A stretch of DNA of 39,264 nucleotides, from assembly GCA_045590155.1 (NCBI GenBank), contig JAZNQL010000002.1, forward strand, positions 1 through 39,264, read 5' to 3'. The notes under the pieces were generated by a model that was not told where the DNA came from, ran no database searches, and saw only the letters and a program-made list of their open reading frames with translations. The DNA comes from JAZNQL01 sp045590155. Its GTDB lineage: Bacteria; Bacillota; Clostridia; UMGS1883; UMGS1540. Shown piece after piece: positions 23,756 to 32,345 of this stretch (position 1 is the first letter of the stretch; the number at the start of each line of letters is the position of its first letter). The position numbers were made by a program, and so were the translations under genes.

Positions 23756-24739
23756 ATGAAAAAGCGTTCACTTATAACACTTGCAGTAATATGCTTGATT
23801 CTTTTGTGCATACTTTCTGTATGTACCGAAATTTCAGGCAAAAACGGGGAAGAAAAAACAGTGTTTATCCCAATGGGCAGCAGTGCAAAAACAATATCCA
23901 AAATATTAAAGCAGGAAAATATTATAAATAGCCCGCTTCTTTTTCATGTGTATTCAAGAGAATACGTTCCGCTTATGACGGCGGGCAGCCATACAATGCG
24001 TGAAAATATGGCGTATCGCGATTTAATTTCGGAACTTCAAAAACCAGTACCAATGGGAGAAATTGTGAAGGTAACAATTCCCGAAGGATATGAATTGCGT
24101 GAAATTGCAAAAAAGCTTGAAGAAAACGGAATATGCTCGCAAAAAGACTTTTATGACGCCGCACAAAACGGTACCTTCCATTACGATTTCCTTGATAGCT
24201 CGGCAAAAGGAGAGACTCGTCTTGAAGGATATCTTTTCCCTGCAACATACGATTTCACACTTAATATGACGGCCGAGAACGTAATAGATACAATGCTTTC
24301 AAGGTTTGCAGAACTACCTCTTTCAGAATATAAAGAAAGAGCAGAAAAACTTGGATACAATTTAAATGATGTTATAATAATGGCATCAATAGTTGAAAGA
24401 GAAGCACAGGCAGCAGAAGATAGGGCAAAGGTGTCATCTGTTTTTTATAACAGACTAAAAATAAATATGCCACTGCAGTCTTGTGCTACGGTGCAATATA
24501 TTTTAAAAGAGAGAAAGGCAGTACTTTCTGTTTCTGATACAAAAATAGATTCGCCTTATAATACTTATCAGAATTACGGTTTACCGCCAACACCAATAGC
24601 ATCTCCTGGAGAGGCTTGTATACAAGCAGCCCTTTATCCTGACACAACAGAATATCTTTATTTTTATGCCGACGGAAGCGGCAAACATATATTCTCAAAA
24701 AACTATGAAGAGCATCTGGAGGCACAACGAAATGGGTGA
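23756..24739 (+). CDS. mltG: Endolytic murein transglycosylase
   Basis: A 327-residue MltG (YceG/YrrL family). One N-terminal membrane helix (about 6-24) is followed by a LysM-like region and the catalytic domain. The active-site Glu is about 214 in MASIVEREAQ, with VFYNRLKINMPLQS and the late YLYFYADGSGKHIFS motif. It cleaves nascent peptidoglycan strands outside the membrane. It heads the conserved set mltG-trmR-trhP, the same order as yrrL-yrrM-yrrN/O in Bacillus. It overlaps the next gene by eight bases. Confidence 0.95.
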   Translation: MKKRSLITLAVICLILLCILSVCTEISGKNGEEKTVFIPMGSSAKTISKILKQENIINSPLLFHVYSREYVPLMTAGSHTMRENMAYRDLISELQKPVPMGEIVKVTIPEGYELREIAKKLEENGICSQKDFYDAAQNGTFHYDFLDSSAKGETRLEGYLFPATYDFTLNMTAENVIDTMLSRFAELPLSEYKERAEKLGYNLNDVIIMASIVEREAQAAEDRAKVSSVFYNRLKINMPLQSCATVQYILKERKAVLSVSDTKIDSPYNTYQNYGLPPTPIASPGEACIQAALYPDTTEYLYFYADGSGKHIFSKNYEEHLEAQRNG

Positions 24740-25391
24740 AAATATAACTTACCCCTATATAGATGAATATCTGCAAAGTCTTATGCCTAAAAGGGAAGGG
24801 ATTTTAAGCAGCATAGAAGAAACGGCAGTACTTGAAGAAAGCTATGTTCCCATAGTCCCACCCGAAACAGCACAGCTTTTAAGACTTATACTTGATATTA
24901 CAAAACCTAAAAAAATACTTGAAATAGGTACAGCGGTGGGATATTCTGCAATGCTTATGGCAAAATGGGCACCTTGCGCACATATCACAACCATAGAAAG
25001 ATACGAAAAATCGGCACGCATTGCAAAGCAGAATATAAAAAACGAAAAGCTGCAGGACAGAATTCATATCATAGAAGGAGATGCGGCAGAAATACTGCCA
25101 ACCCTTGAAGAAGAATTTGATCTTGTTTTTATGGACGGTGCAAAAGCACAGTACCTTGCATTTTTGCCCGAGGTTTCAAGGCTTTTAAAAACGGGCGGAG
25201 TATTGATTTCAGACGACGTTTTGTATAAGGGAATGCCCGCATCAAGAGAACTTTTGATAAGACGTAAAATAACCATATATAAAAGACTTCGGAAATATCT
25301 TGAACATTTAATGCAAAGAGAAGATTTTACAACATCAATCATTCCGATAGGCGACGGAGTAGCAATATCATATAAGAAGGAAGTAAAATGA
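24732..25391 (+). CDS. trmR: tRNA 5-hydroxyuridine O-methyltransferase (TrmR-like)
   Basis: A 219-residue SAM-dependent O-methyltransferase of the COMT-like type. Motif I reads EIGTAVGYSAML and the later motif is FMDGAKAQYLAF. In Bacillus the equivalent gene (yrrM, now trmR) methylates 5-hydroxyuridine at tRNA position 34 to give mo5U, and its neighbours yrrN/yrrO do the hydroxylation. The same neighbourhood here supports that call over a catechol or caffeoyl substrate. I start it at 24732, with GGAGG upstream; the frame extends back into mltG, but that has no ribosome site. Confidence 0.85.
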   Translation: MGENITYPYIDEYLQSLMPKREGILSSIEETAVLEESYVPIVPPETAQLLRLILDITKPKKILEIGTAVGYSAMLMAKWAPCAHITTIERYEKSARIAKQNIKNEKLQDRIHIIEGDAAEILPTLEEEFDLVFMDGAKAQYLAFLPEVSRLLKTGGVLISDDVLYKGMPASRELLIRRKITIYKRLRKYLEHLMQREDFTTSIIPIGDGVAISYKKEVK

Positions 25392-26590
25392 GTATAGAAC
25401 TTTTGGCCCCTGCAGGGGACTTGTCAAAACTTAAAATAGCAATTTTGTATGGAGCTGACGCAGTATACATAGGCGGCGAAGAATTTTCTCTTCGCAGTGC
25501 GGCAAAAAACTTTACCCGCCTCGATATAAGGGAAGGGGTTAGCTTTGCACATAACTTGGGTAAAAAGGTTTATGTTACTGCAAATATTTTTCCAAGAAAT
25601 AACGATATAGAAAAAATTTCGGAATATGCAAAGTGGCTCTATAATGCAGGGGTCGATGCAGTTATAGTGTCAGATCTCGGTGCATTTTCAATAATAAAGG
25701 AATCAGCACCTGATTTACCAATACATGTAAGCACACAGGCAAACACAATAAACTATCAGGCGGCAAAGGTATGGCATAATATGGGTGCCTCAAGAGTTGT
25801 TTTAGCACGCGAGCTTTCATTTGGAGAAATTAAAAAAATAAGAGAAGAACTGCCCAAAGAGTGCGAAATAGAATGTTTTGTTCACGGCTCTATGTGTATG
25901 TCTTATTCAGGCAGATGTGTTATGAGCAACTACCTTGCAAGCCGTGATGCAAACAGAGGGGAATGTGCACAACCCTGCCGCTGGAAGTATTATCTTATGG
26001 AAGAGAAAAGACCGGGAGAATATATCCCCGTGGAGGAAGACGAAAAAGGTTCGTACATTTTTAACTCCCGTGATATGTGTATGATAGAACATATACCGGA
26101 ACTTATAGAGGCAGGCATTAAATCCTTTAAGATAGAAGGCAGAGTAAAAAACGAAAATTATGTTGCAACAGTAGTAAAAGCATACCGTAAAGCAATAGAT
26201 TTATACTACGAAGGAAAAAGCTTTGATAAAAACCTTCTTTGCGAGCTTGAAAAGGTAAGCCACAGGGAATATTCAAAGGGTTTTTATTTTGACGAGCCCG
26301 GGCAAATAACCGCCGAAAGTACCTATATTAAAAAGTATAATATTATGGCCGTGGTACGTGGATATGACGAAAAAACCAAAACCGTTACATTAGAGCAGAG
26401 AAACAGATTTTGCAAAGGCGATGTAATAGAGTTTATGCCCCCACAAGGCGAAAATTTTGAAATAATGGTAGATTATATGGAAAACGGCGAAGGAGAAAAG
26501 ATAGATGCAACTCCGCATCCGCAGATGACAATACGAATGCCATTAGATAAAAATGTTCCAAACGATACAATTGTAAGAAAGGCTTTATAA
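25388..26590 (+). CDS. trhP: U32 family tRNA uridine hydroxylation protein (TrhP-like)
   Basis: A 400-residue member of the peptidase U32 family, now understood for its TrhP branch as prephenate-dependent tRNA U34 hydroxylation proteins. The U32 signature ECFVHGSMC is present, with C170, C177, C193 and C197 placed to hold an iron-sulfur cluster (SYSGRCVMSNY and RGECAQPCRW). A C-terminal U32 domain follows. It overlaps trmR by four bases, so hydroxylation and methylation enzymes are coupled. Bacillus has two U32 genes here (yrrN, yrrO); this operon has one, of the longer type. Confidence 0.88.
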   Translation: MSIELLAPAGDLSKLKIAILYGADAVYIGGEEFSLRSAAKNFTRLDIREGVSFAHNLGKKVYVTANIFPRNNDIEKISEYAKWLYNAGVDAVIVSDLGAFSIIKESAPDLPIHVSTQANTINYQAAKVWHNMGASRVVLARELSFGEIKKIREELPKECEIECFVHGSMCMSYSGRCVMSNYLASRDANRGECAQPCRWKYYLMEEKRPGEYIPVEEDEKGSYIFNSRDMCMIEHIPELIEAGIKSFKIEGRVKNENYVATVVKAYRKAIDLYYEGKSFDKNLLCELEKVSHREYSKGFYFDEPGQITAESTYIKKYNIMAVVRGYDEKTKTVTLEQRNRFCKGDVIEFMPPQGENFEIMVDYMENGEGEKIDATPHPQMTIRMPLDKNVPNDTIVRKAL

Positions 26591-26591
26591 G

Positions 26592-27389
26592 ATGATTGAT
26601 ATACAAAGCACAATAAAAGATGTGAAAAGAGTTGTTGTAAAAATAGGCACTTCAACCCTTGCCCACGAAAATGGCAAGCTTAACCTTCGTAGAATAGAAA
26701 AACTTGTACGTGTTTTAAGCGAACTTCAAAACGAGGGTAAAGAAGTAATTTTGGTAACCTCGGGAGCAATAGGGGTAGGTATGGGCATTTTGGGACTTGG
26801 CGAACGTCCGCATGATACCAAAACCAAGCAGGCGGTTGCGGCCCTCGGTCAGTGTGAATTGATGAATATTTACAGTCGTCTTTTTGCAGAATACGACCAT
26901 AAAGCGGCACAGATCCTTTTAACCAAGGATATTATAGACCATGCAAAAAGAGAAGAGAATGCAAAAAACACATTTGGTTCTTTACTTGATATGGGAATAA
27001 TACCCATAGTAAACGAAAACGACTCTGTATCGGTTGAAGAAATAGAATTTGGCGATAACGATACATTATCTGCAATAGTTGCAACATTAGTAGAAGCAGA
27101 TTTGCTTATAATATTAACCGATACCCACGGACTTTATAATAAAGACCCCCGCGAAAATGACGATGCCGAGCTTATACATATAGTAAAAAATATAGACGAA
27201 AGTGTTTATGATATGGCAAGAGGTAAAAGCGGAAAACTCGGAACAGGCGGTATGTATACAAAGGTTAAAGCGGCCGATATTGCAACAGGCAAAAACATAA
27301 ATACAATAGTTACACAAGGCGAGGAGCCCGAAATTATATACGATATTTTTGACGGTAAACTCAAAGGAACACTTTTTATAGGAAAATAA
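26592..27389 (+). CDS. proB: Glutamate 5-kinase, short form without PUA domain
   Basis: A 265-residue amino-acid kinase giving gamma-glutamyl phosphate, the first step of proline synthesis. Motifs are VVKIGTSTLAHENG, LVTSGAIGVGMGILGLGERP, PIVNENDSVSVEEIEFGDND and GTGGMYTKVKAADIATGKNI. It lacks the C-terminal PUA domain of the roughly 370-residue E. coli form, a shorter version seen in many clostridia. No proA or proC gene lies beside it, so the rest of the pathway is elsewhere. It starts two bases after the trhP stop. Confidence 0.94.
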   Translation: MIDIQSTIKDVKRVVVKIGTSTLAHENGKLNLRRIEKLVRVLSELQNEGKEVILVTSGAIGVGMGILGLGERPHDTKTKQAVAALGQCELMNIYSRLFAEYDHKAAQILLTKDIIDHAKREENAKNTFGSLLDMGIIPIVNENDSVSVEEIEFGDNDTLSAIVATLVEADLLIILTDTHGLYNKDPRENDDAELIHIVKNIDESVYDMARGKSGKLGTGGMYTKVKAADIATGKNINTIVTQGEEPEIIYDIFDGKLKGTLFIGK

Positions 27390-27392
27390 ATA

Positions 27393-29162
27393 ATGGAATC
27401 AATAAAAAGATACAACTTAATAATTAAAGCTGTGTGCCTTTTGGCAATATCAATTCTTGATTTGCCTCTGGCACTTATGCTTTTTTGTGTCATTTTACTC
27501 GGCAGTGCCTTTAAATATATTCTTTGTGATGCACAGCTTGATAAAAAGAGGATATATGTGTTTGTGTTTGGCGCGGTTATAAGCAATATTTTGCTTATCC
27601 TTTACACAAAACTGCAAAATTTCATACCCTTCTGGGATTATGCGGGCTATTACAGAGAAAGTCTTGCTTCTTCAAAAGAAATGTATTCTGACCTACCTCT
27701 CTTTTGGAGAAACTTATATTCATCTATGCTTTATGATGATTATACAAAACTGCCAACACTTTTTACGGCCCCCTTTATAAATCTTTTCGGAGGGGAATAT
27801 TCTACTTATATAATAATCTGCTATAATATTTTTGTTTTACCATTTATTTTTGTGTTAAGCCACATTATATATAAAATAAACCCAAAGCTTACATTTTTAG
27901 CGTTTTTGTTTCCAGCCTTTGTAAATCCCCTTTTAAGAGGATATGTTGACAGTATAGGTCTTATATTTATAGCGGTATGGCTTTATTTCGTTTTTTCAAA
28001 TCTTTCAAAGCTTTCCTTAAAAAAAGACATAGTGCTTGGACTTTTAAGCACAGTGTTCATTTTTACAAGAAGATGGTATATCTTTTTCTTGATTTCAGTT
28101 TTTGCAGCAGCATTTATAACATATAGTGTAAAAGCTATTTTAGATAAAGATATAAAAGCATTTAAAAATGTCTTTATAAATCTTTTTGTTACAGGCTTTA
28201 CAACTCTTGCAACAGTATTGCTTTTCTTTTTTCCGTATATAAAAAGACTTTTTACAAACAGCTTTTCGGATACATATTCAGCTTATCGTTTCGGCGACTT
28301 TGTATGGAATATAAAATACTTTATAAAATATTACGGAATACTTGTTTTTGCTCTTGTATTGCTTGGAATTATAAGCGGTTTTATAAATAAAAAAACAAAA
28401 TATTTCACAGTTTTTTTAAGCCTTTTGTGTGCTATCGAATTTTTACTTTTTAACAGTGTACAAACCATTTCATACCATCATCAGTATCTTTTTGTTGCAC
28501 AGATTTTAATTTTGATTATTATAGGAATAAAAAATATAAAACTTAAAAATGTGTATCCCATAGTGGCAACCTTATTGCTGGCATTTTCATTTTTGTATAC
28601 CTATATTCCTTTTAAAATGCCTCAAAGCATAGAATATGTTTTAACCTCAAAACGTTTTGAACCAAAGATTACCGATACAAAACCAATAAATGAGCTTTGT
28701 GATAAATTAAATTCCCTTACAAAAGAAGGGGAATATGTATATATTCTTTCAAGCTCCGAAACTTTAAATGACGATATTTTGAGAAATTCAAAACTGCCAA
28801 ACCAAGATAACGCAGTAAAAAATTTCTTCGGCACAGCACACGTTGATAAGCGTGACGGATTCCCAAACGTTTTACTCGTAGCAAAATATATAGTTGTAGC
28901 AGACCCTCCCCAGGTACATCTGGGAGAAGAAAACCAGCAGATAGTAGCATACTTTGCACGGGAAATTTTAGATGGAACATACACTAAAAACCTCGAAAAA
29001 ATTGATTCAGTTTATGTAGATAATGGTGTAACGGCACATATTTACGAAAGAAAGTCAGGTTACAGTATTGAATTTTTAACCCTAGCGAAAACACATTTTC
29101 AAACGTTGTATCCCGACTATCCGTCCCTTTATAATGTTGACTTTGTATATTCTCAAAATTAG
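27393..29162 (+). CDS. Polytopic GT-C-like membrane glycosyltransferase (putative)
   Basis: A 589-residue membrane protein with about ten or eleven hydrophobic segments through residue 410 and a soluble C-terminal part of about 180 residues. The first long loop contains IPFWDYAGYYRESL, an aromatic/Asp pattern like the catalytic first loop of GT-C enzymes that use polyprenyl-phosphate sugars. I do not recognise the specific family. It is the last gene of the operon that opens with a TagA-type transferase, so a role in surface glycan or protein glycosylation is plausible. It starts three bases after proB. The C-terminal part may be extracellular. Confidence 0.7.
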   Translation: MESIKRYNLIIKAVCLLAISILDLPLALMLFCVILLGSAFKYILCDAQLDKKRIYVFVFGAVISNILLILYTKLQNFIPFWDYAGYYRESLASSKEMYSDLPLFWRNLYSSMLYDDYTKLPTLFTAPFINLFGGEYSTYIIICYNIFVLPFIFVLSHIIYKINPKLTFLAFLFPAFVNPLLRGYVDSIGLIFIAVWLYFVFSNLSKLSLKKDIVLGLLSTVFIFTRRWYIFFLISVFAAAFITYSVKAILDKDIKAFKNVFINLFVTGFTTLATVLLFFFPYIKRLFTNSFSDTYSAYRFGDFVWNIKYFIKYYGILVFALVLLGIISGFINKKTKYFTVFLSLLCAIEFLLFNSVQTISYHHQYLFVAQILILIIIGIKNIKLKNVYPIVATLLLAFSFLYTYIPFKMPQSIEYVLTSKRFEPKITDTKPINELCDKLNSLTKEGEYVYILSSSETLNDDILRNSKLPNQDNAVKNFFGTAHVDKRDGFPNVLLVAKYIVVADPPQVHLGEENQQIVAYFAREILDGTYTKNLEKIDSVYVDNGVTAHIYERKSGYSIEFLTLAKTHFQTLYPDYPSLYNVDFVYSQN

Positions 29163-29165
29163 TTG

Positions 29166-29194
29166 TTGCATTAAAATAGAATTTATTGTATAAT
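29166..29194 (+). promoter_or_regulatory. Promoter of the acpP-rnc operon
   Basis: TTGCAT (29166-29171), a 17-base spacer and TATAAT (29189-29194). It begins three bases after the upstream stop codon, with no terminator in between. Confidence 0.8.
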
Positions 29195-29229
29195 TAAAAA
29201 AGTATGTTGTATACAGGAGGAAATTAACA

Positions 29230-29460
29230 ATGATAGAACAAAAAGTAAAAGAAATAATAGCAGAACAGCTCGGTATGGATGTAGCTGAAATAGGAAACGA
29301 TTCACATCTTATCGACGACCTTGGTGCTGATTCCCTTGATATAGTAGAAATCCTTATGGCTTTTGAAGAGGAATTTGATGCTGAAATTCCCGATAATGAA
29401 ATAGAAAAGATTCGTAGGGTAGGAGAAATTTCAGAACTTTTGAAGAAGTATACAGAATAA
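29230..29460 (+). CDS. acpP: Acyl carrier protein
   Basis: A 76-residue acidic helical protein that carries acyl chains on phosphopantetheine at Ser35 in the DSLD motif (LGADSLDIVEILMAFEEEF). It serves fatty acid and phospholipid synthesis. AGGAGG precedes the ATG. It overlaps rnc by one base (TAATG), the common clostridial acpP-rnc order. Confidence 0.97.
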   Translation: MIEQKVKEIIAEQLGMDVAEIGNDSHLIDDLGADSLDIVEILMAFEEEFDAEIPDNEIEKIRRVGEISELLKKYTE

Positions 29461-30158
29461 TGAAAGACATAGACTTTTTTGAAAAATGTATGAATCATAG
29501 ATTCAAAAACACACAGCTTCTAGAGGAGGCTCTCACGCACAGTTCTTATGCGAACGAAAAGCATGACGGAAGACCGTGCAACGAGAGGCTTGAATTTTTT
29601 GGCGATTCTGTTTTAGGGTTAATTATAAGTGAGTACTTATTTAAAACCTGTCCCCGCTCATTTGAAGGGGACCTTACCCGTGCAAGAGCGACCATAGTTT
29701 GTGAAAAGTCTCTTGCAGAGGCGGCACGCAAAGAAAATATCGGCACATATTTAAATCTCGGCAAAGGAGAAGAAAAGACAGGAGGAAGAAACAGGGATTC
29801 TGTTTTGTCCGATGCAACAGAAGCTTTAATAGCAGCACTGTATCTTGATGCAGGCATTGAAAAAACCAAAGAATGGGTACTTAAAATTTTATCGCCTGCT
29901 ATAAAAAGTGCCGTTGTAGGAAACCTTTTCTGGGACTATAAAACTCTTTTGCAGGAAAAATTGCAAAGTATGGGAAAAGAAGGTAACATAACCTATAAAG
30001 TTACAGACGAAACAGGACCCGACCACAATAAAATATTTGAAATAAGCGTATATTTTAATGAAGAATTTATAGAAAAAGCCTCTGGCAAGAGCAAAAAAGC
30101 AGCCGAGCTTGAGGCTGCAAAAAAAGCACTGGAGAAAATTGATGGGAAAGCATATTAA
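29460..30158 (+). CDS. rnc: Ribonuclease III
   Basis: A 232-residue double-strand-specific endoribonuclease for rRNA and mRNA maturation. The catalytic domain has E42, E45 and D49 in NERLEFFGDS, and D118 and E121 in LSDATEALIAALYLD, all as required. A double-stranded RNA-binding domain occupies about 158-228 (DYKTLLQEKLQSMG to SKKAAELEAAKKAL). It starts inside the acpP stop and overlaps the radical SAM gene by 17 bases. Confidence 0.97.
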   Translation: MKDIDFFEKCMNHRFKNTQLLEEALTHSSYANEKHDGRPCNERLEFFGDSVLGLIISEYLFKTCPRSFEGDLTRARATIVCEKSLAEAARKENIGTYLNLGKGEEKTGGRNRDSVLSDATEALIAALYLDAGIEKTKEWVLKILSPAIKSAVVGNLFWDYKTLLQEKLQSMGKEGNITYKVTDETGPDHNKIFEISVYFNEEFIEKASGKSKKAAELEAAKKALEKIDGKAY

Positions 30159-31125
30159 CATACCTGTATTTATTCCGCACCTTGGATGTAAAAACAGTTG
30201 TGTTTTTTGTAATCAAAGGTCAATAACGGGTCAGATAAAAGAGGTAACTGTAACCGAAGTCAGGAATATTATAGACGAGAAGTTAAGATTTGCAGACTCA
30301 AAAGAAGTAGAAATAGCTTTTTTTGGCGGCAGCTTTACAGGGATATCTGTTAATCAGCAAAAAGAATACCTTTCGGTTGCAAAGGAATATGTTGACAGTG
30401 GAAAAGTATCAAAAATAAGACTTTCAACAAGACCTGATTATATAGACGAAAATATTCTTACAATGCTTTCAAAGTATGGTGTTAATACAATAGAACTTGG
30501 GGCACAGTCAATGTGCGATGATGTACTTTTGGCATCTAAAAGGGGACATAAGGCGGAAGATATTTATAAAGCGGCGCATCTTATAAAAGAAAAAGGCTTT
30601 GAACTTGGACTTCAGATGATGATAGGTCTCCCGCTTGACACTCACGAAAAAAGCATTTTTACAGCAAACGAAATAGTAAGACTTTCGGCAAACTGCACGC
30701 GTATATACCCAACTGCGGTATTAAAAGGCACAGAGCTTTATGATATGTATAAAGCAAAAAACTATACACCGTGGACCGTACAACAAGCAGTAAAAACCGC
30801 AAAAGAAGCTTTAAAAATCTTTTTAGAATCAAACGTTGAGGTTTTAAGAATAGGTCTTCAGTCAGGGGAAACTCTGGGTGCAGACTTTATGGCAGGAGCA
30901 TATCATCCTGCAATAGGAGAAATGGTGTATTCTGCACTTTTTTGTGATAGATTTGAGGAATATATTTTAGCTAATCCCAAATCTTCATATAAAATAATCA
31001 CTAATAAAAAAGAGGCTTCAAAGGCAGTAGGTCAAAAAAGAAGCAATATAAAATATCTTGAAGAAAAATTTAAAACACGAATAACTGTCTACGTGACAGA
31101 CGGGAAAGGAACTGATATAGAATGA
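30142..31125 (+). CDS. Elp3-like radical SAM protein
   Basis: A 327-residue radical SAM enzyme. The cluster motif CKNSCVFC places C16, C20 and C23 within the first 25 residues, followed by FFGGSFTGI and RLSTRPDYID. It resembles the radical SAM core of Elp3 or YhcC-type proteins but has no GNAT domain, and its substrate is unknown. In many clostridia this gene lies between rnc and smc; here smc is absent and tyrS follows directly with a four-base overlap. I start it at 30142 (MGKHINIP), where GGAG is just upstream; the reading frame further up is rnc in another frame. Confidence 0.88.
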   Translation: MGKHINIPVFIPHLGCKNSCVFCNQRSITGQIKEVTVTEVRNIIDEKLRFADSKEVEIAFFGGSFTGISVNQQKEYLSVAKEYVDSGKVSKIRLSTRPDYIDENILTMLSKYGVNTIELGAQSMCDDVLLASKRGHKAEDIYKAAHLIKEKGFELGLQMMIGLPLDTHEKSIFTANEIVRLSANCTRIYPTAVLKGTELYDMYKAKNYTPWTVQQAVKTAKEALKIFLESNVEVLRIGLQSGETLGADFMAGAYHPAIGEMVYSALFCDRFEEYILANPKSSYKIITNKKEASKAVGQKRSNIKYLEEKFKTRITVYVTDGKGTDIE

Positions 31126-32345
31126 ACGTATTTGACACATTAAAAGAAAGAGGACTTATAGCCCAAACCACACACGAAGAAGAAATAAGAGAACTCCTCG
31201 GCAAAGAAAAGGTAACATTTTATATAGGTTTCGACCCAACTGCAGACAGCCTTCATGTAGGCCATTTTCTGCAGATGGTTGTAATGCGTCATATGCAGCT
31301 TGCAGGACATAGACCGATTGCAGTAATTGGCGGAGGTACAGCCATGGTAGGCGACCCTTCGGGAAGAACCGATATGCGCCAGATGATGACACCTGAAACT
31401 ATACAGCATAATGCTGATTGCTTTAAATCACAGCTTTCAAAAATGATAGACTTTTCCGAAGGTAAAGCCATAATGGTAAACAATGCCGATTGGCTTTTAA
31501 AATTAAATTATGTAAACTTCCTTCGTGATATAGGTGTGCACTTTTCGGTTAACAAAATGCTGACGGCAGAATGCTTTAAGTCACGTCTTGAAAGAGGCCT
31601 TTCGTTTATAGAATTCAACTATATGCTTATGCAGAGTTATGACTTTTTAAAGCTTTATCAGAATTACGACTGTAAGATTGAGCTTGGCGGTGACGACCAG
31701 TGGAGCAATATATTAGGCGGTATAGAACTTGTTCGCCGTGTTGAAAGCAAGCAGGCATATGGTATGACATTCACTCTTCTTACAACATCCGACGGCAAAA
31801 AGATGGGTAAAACCGCAAAGGGAGCAATGTGGCTTGATCCTGAAAAGGTTTCCCCATACGATTTCTATCAGTACTGGAGAAATGTTGCAGATGATGATGT
31901 TTGCAGACTCTTAAAGCTTGTAACATTTGTTCCTATGGATGAAATTAGAGAATACGAAAAGCTTTCGGGCAAAGATTTAAATGCAGCAAAAACACGTCTT
32001 GCTTATGAAGTAACAAAAATGGTACACAGCGAAGAAGAAGCCGAAAAAGCAAAAGCAGCAGCAGCGGCAATATTTGAAAACGGCGGAATTTCAGCAGATA
32101 TGCCTACGGCAGAGATTTTAGAAAGCGAAATAGGCGATGGCATTTTAGCAGCAGATCTTGTTACAAAAGTAGGCTTTGTACCCTCAAAATCAGAAGTAAG
32201 AAGACTTGTTCAGCAGGGCGGTCTTACAATAAACGACGAAAAAGTAACCGACTTTGCATTTATGGTAACTAAAGATATGTTTAAAGACGGGTCACTCATA
32301 GCAAAACGCGGCAAGAAAGCATACATCAAAATAGAACTTAAATAA
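31122..32345 (+). CDS. tyrS: Tyrosine-tRNA ligase
   Basis: A 407-residue class I synthetase charging tRNA-Tyr. The HIGH-type motif is HVGH in DSLHVGHFLQMV, and the KMSKS-type motif is KMGKTAKG. An S4 RNA-binding domain lies at about 340-400 (KSEVRRLVQQGGLTINDEKV). KMGKT suggests the TyrZ-like branch. There is no T-box ahead of it; it is embedded in the acpP operon, overlapping the radical SAM gene by four bases and lnt by one. Confidence 0.97.
   Translation: MNVFDTLKERGLIAQTTHEEEIRELLGKEKVTFYIGFDPTADSLHVGHFLQMVVMRHMQLAGHRPIAVIGGGTAMVGDPSGRTDMRQMMTPETIQHNADCFKSQLSKMIDFSEGKAIMVNNADWLLKLNYVNFLRDIGVHFSVNKMLTAECFKSRLERGLSFIEFNYMLMQSYDFLKLYQNYDCKIELGGDDQWSNILGGIELVRRVESKQAYGMTFTLLTTSDGKKMGKTAKGAMWLDPEKVSPYDFYQYWRNVADDDVCRLLKLVTFVPMDEIREYEKLSGKDLNAAKTRLAYEVTKMVHSEEEAEKAKAAAAAIFENGGISADMPTAEILESEIGDGILAADLVTKVGFVPSKSEVRRLVQQGGLTINDEKVTDFAFMVTKDMFKDGSLIAKRGKKAYIKIELK

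Noticed and set aside
24666..24731. N-terminal extension of the methyltransferase into mltG
   Set aside because: The GGAGG site and the family's usual N-terminus favour the ATG at 24732.
30700..31122. T-box leader for tyrS
   Set aside because: No T-box core (GGTGGTACCGCG type) or terminator lies upstream; tyrS overlaps the preceding gene.
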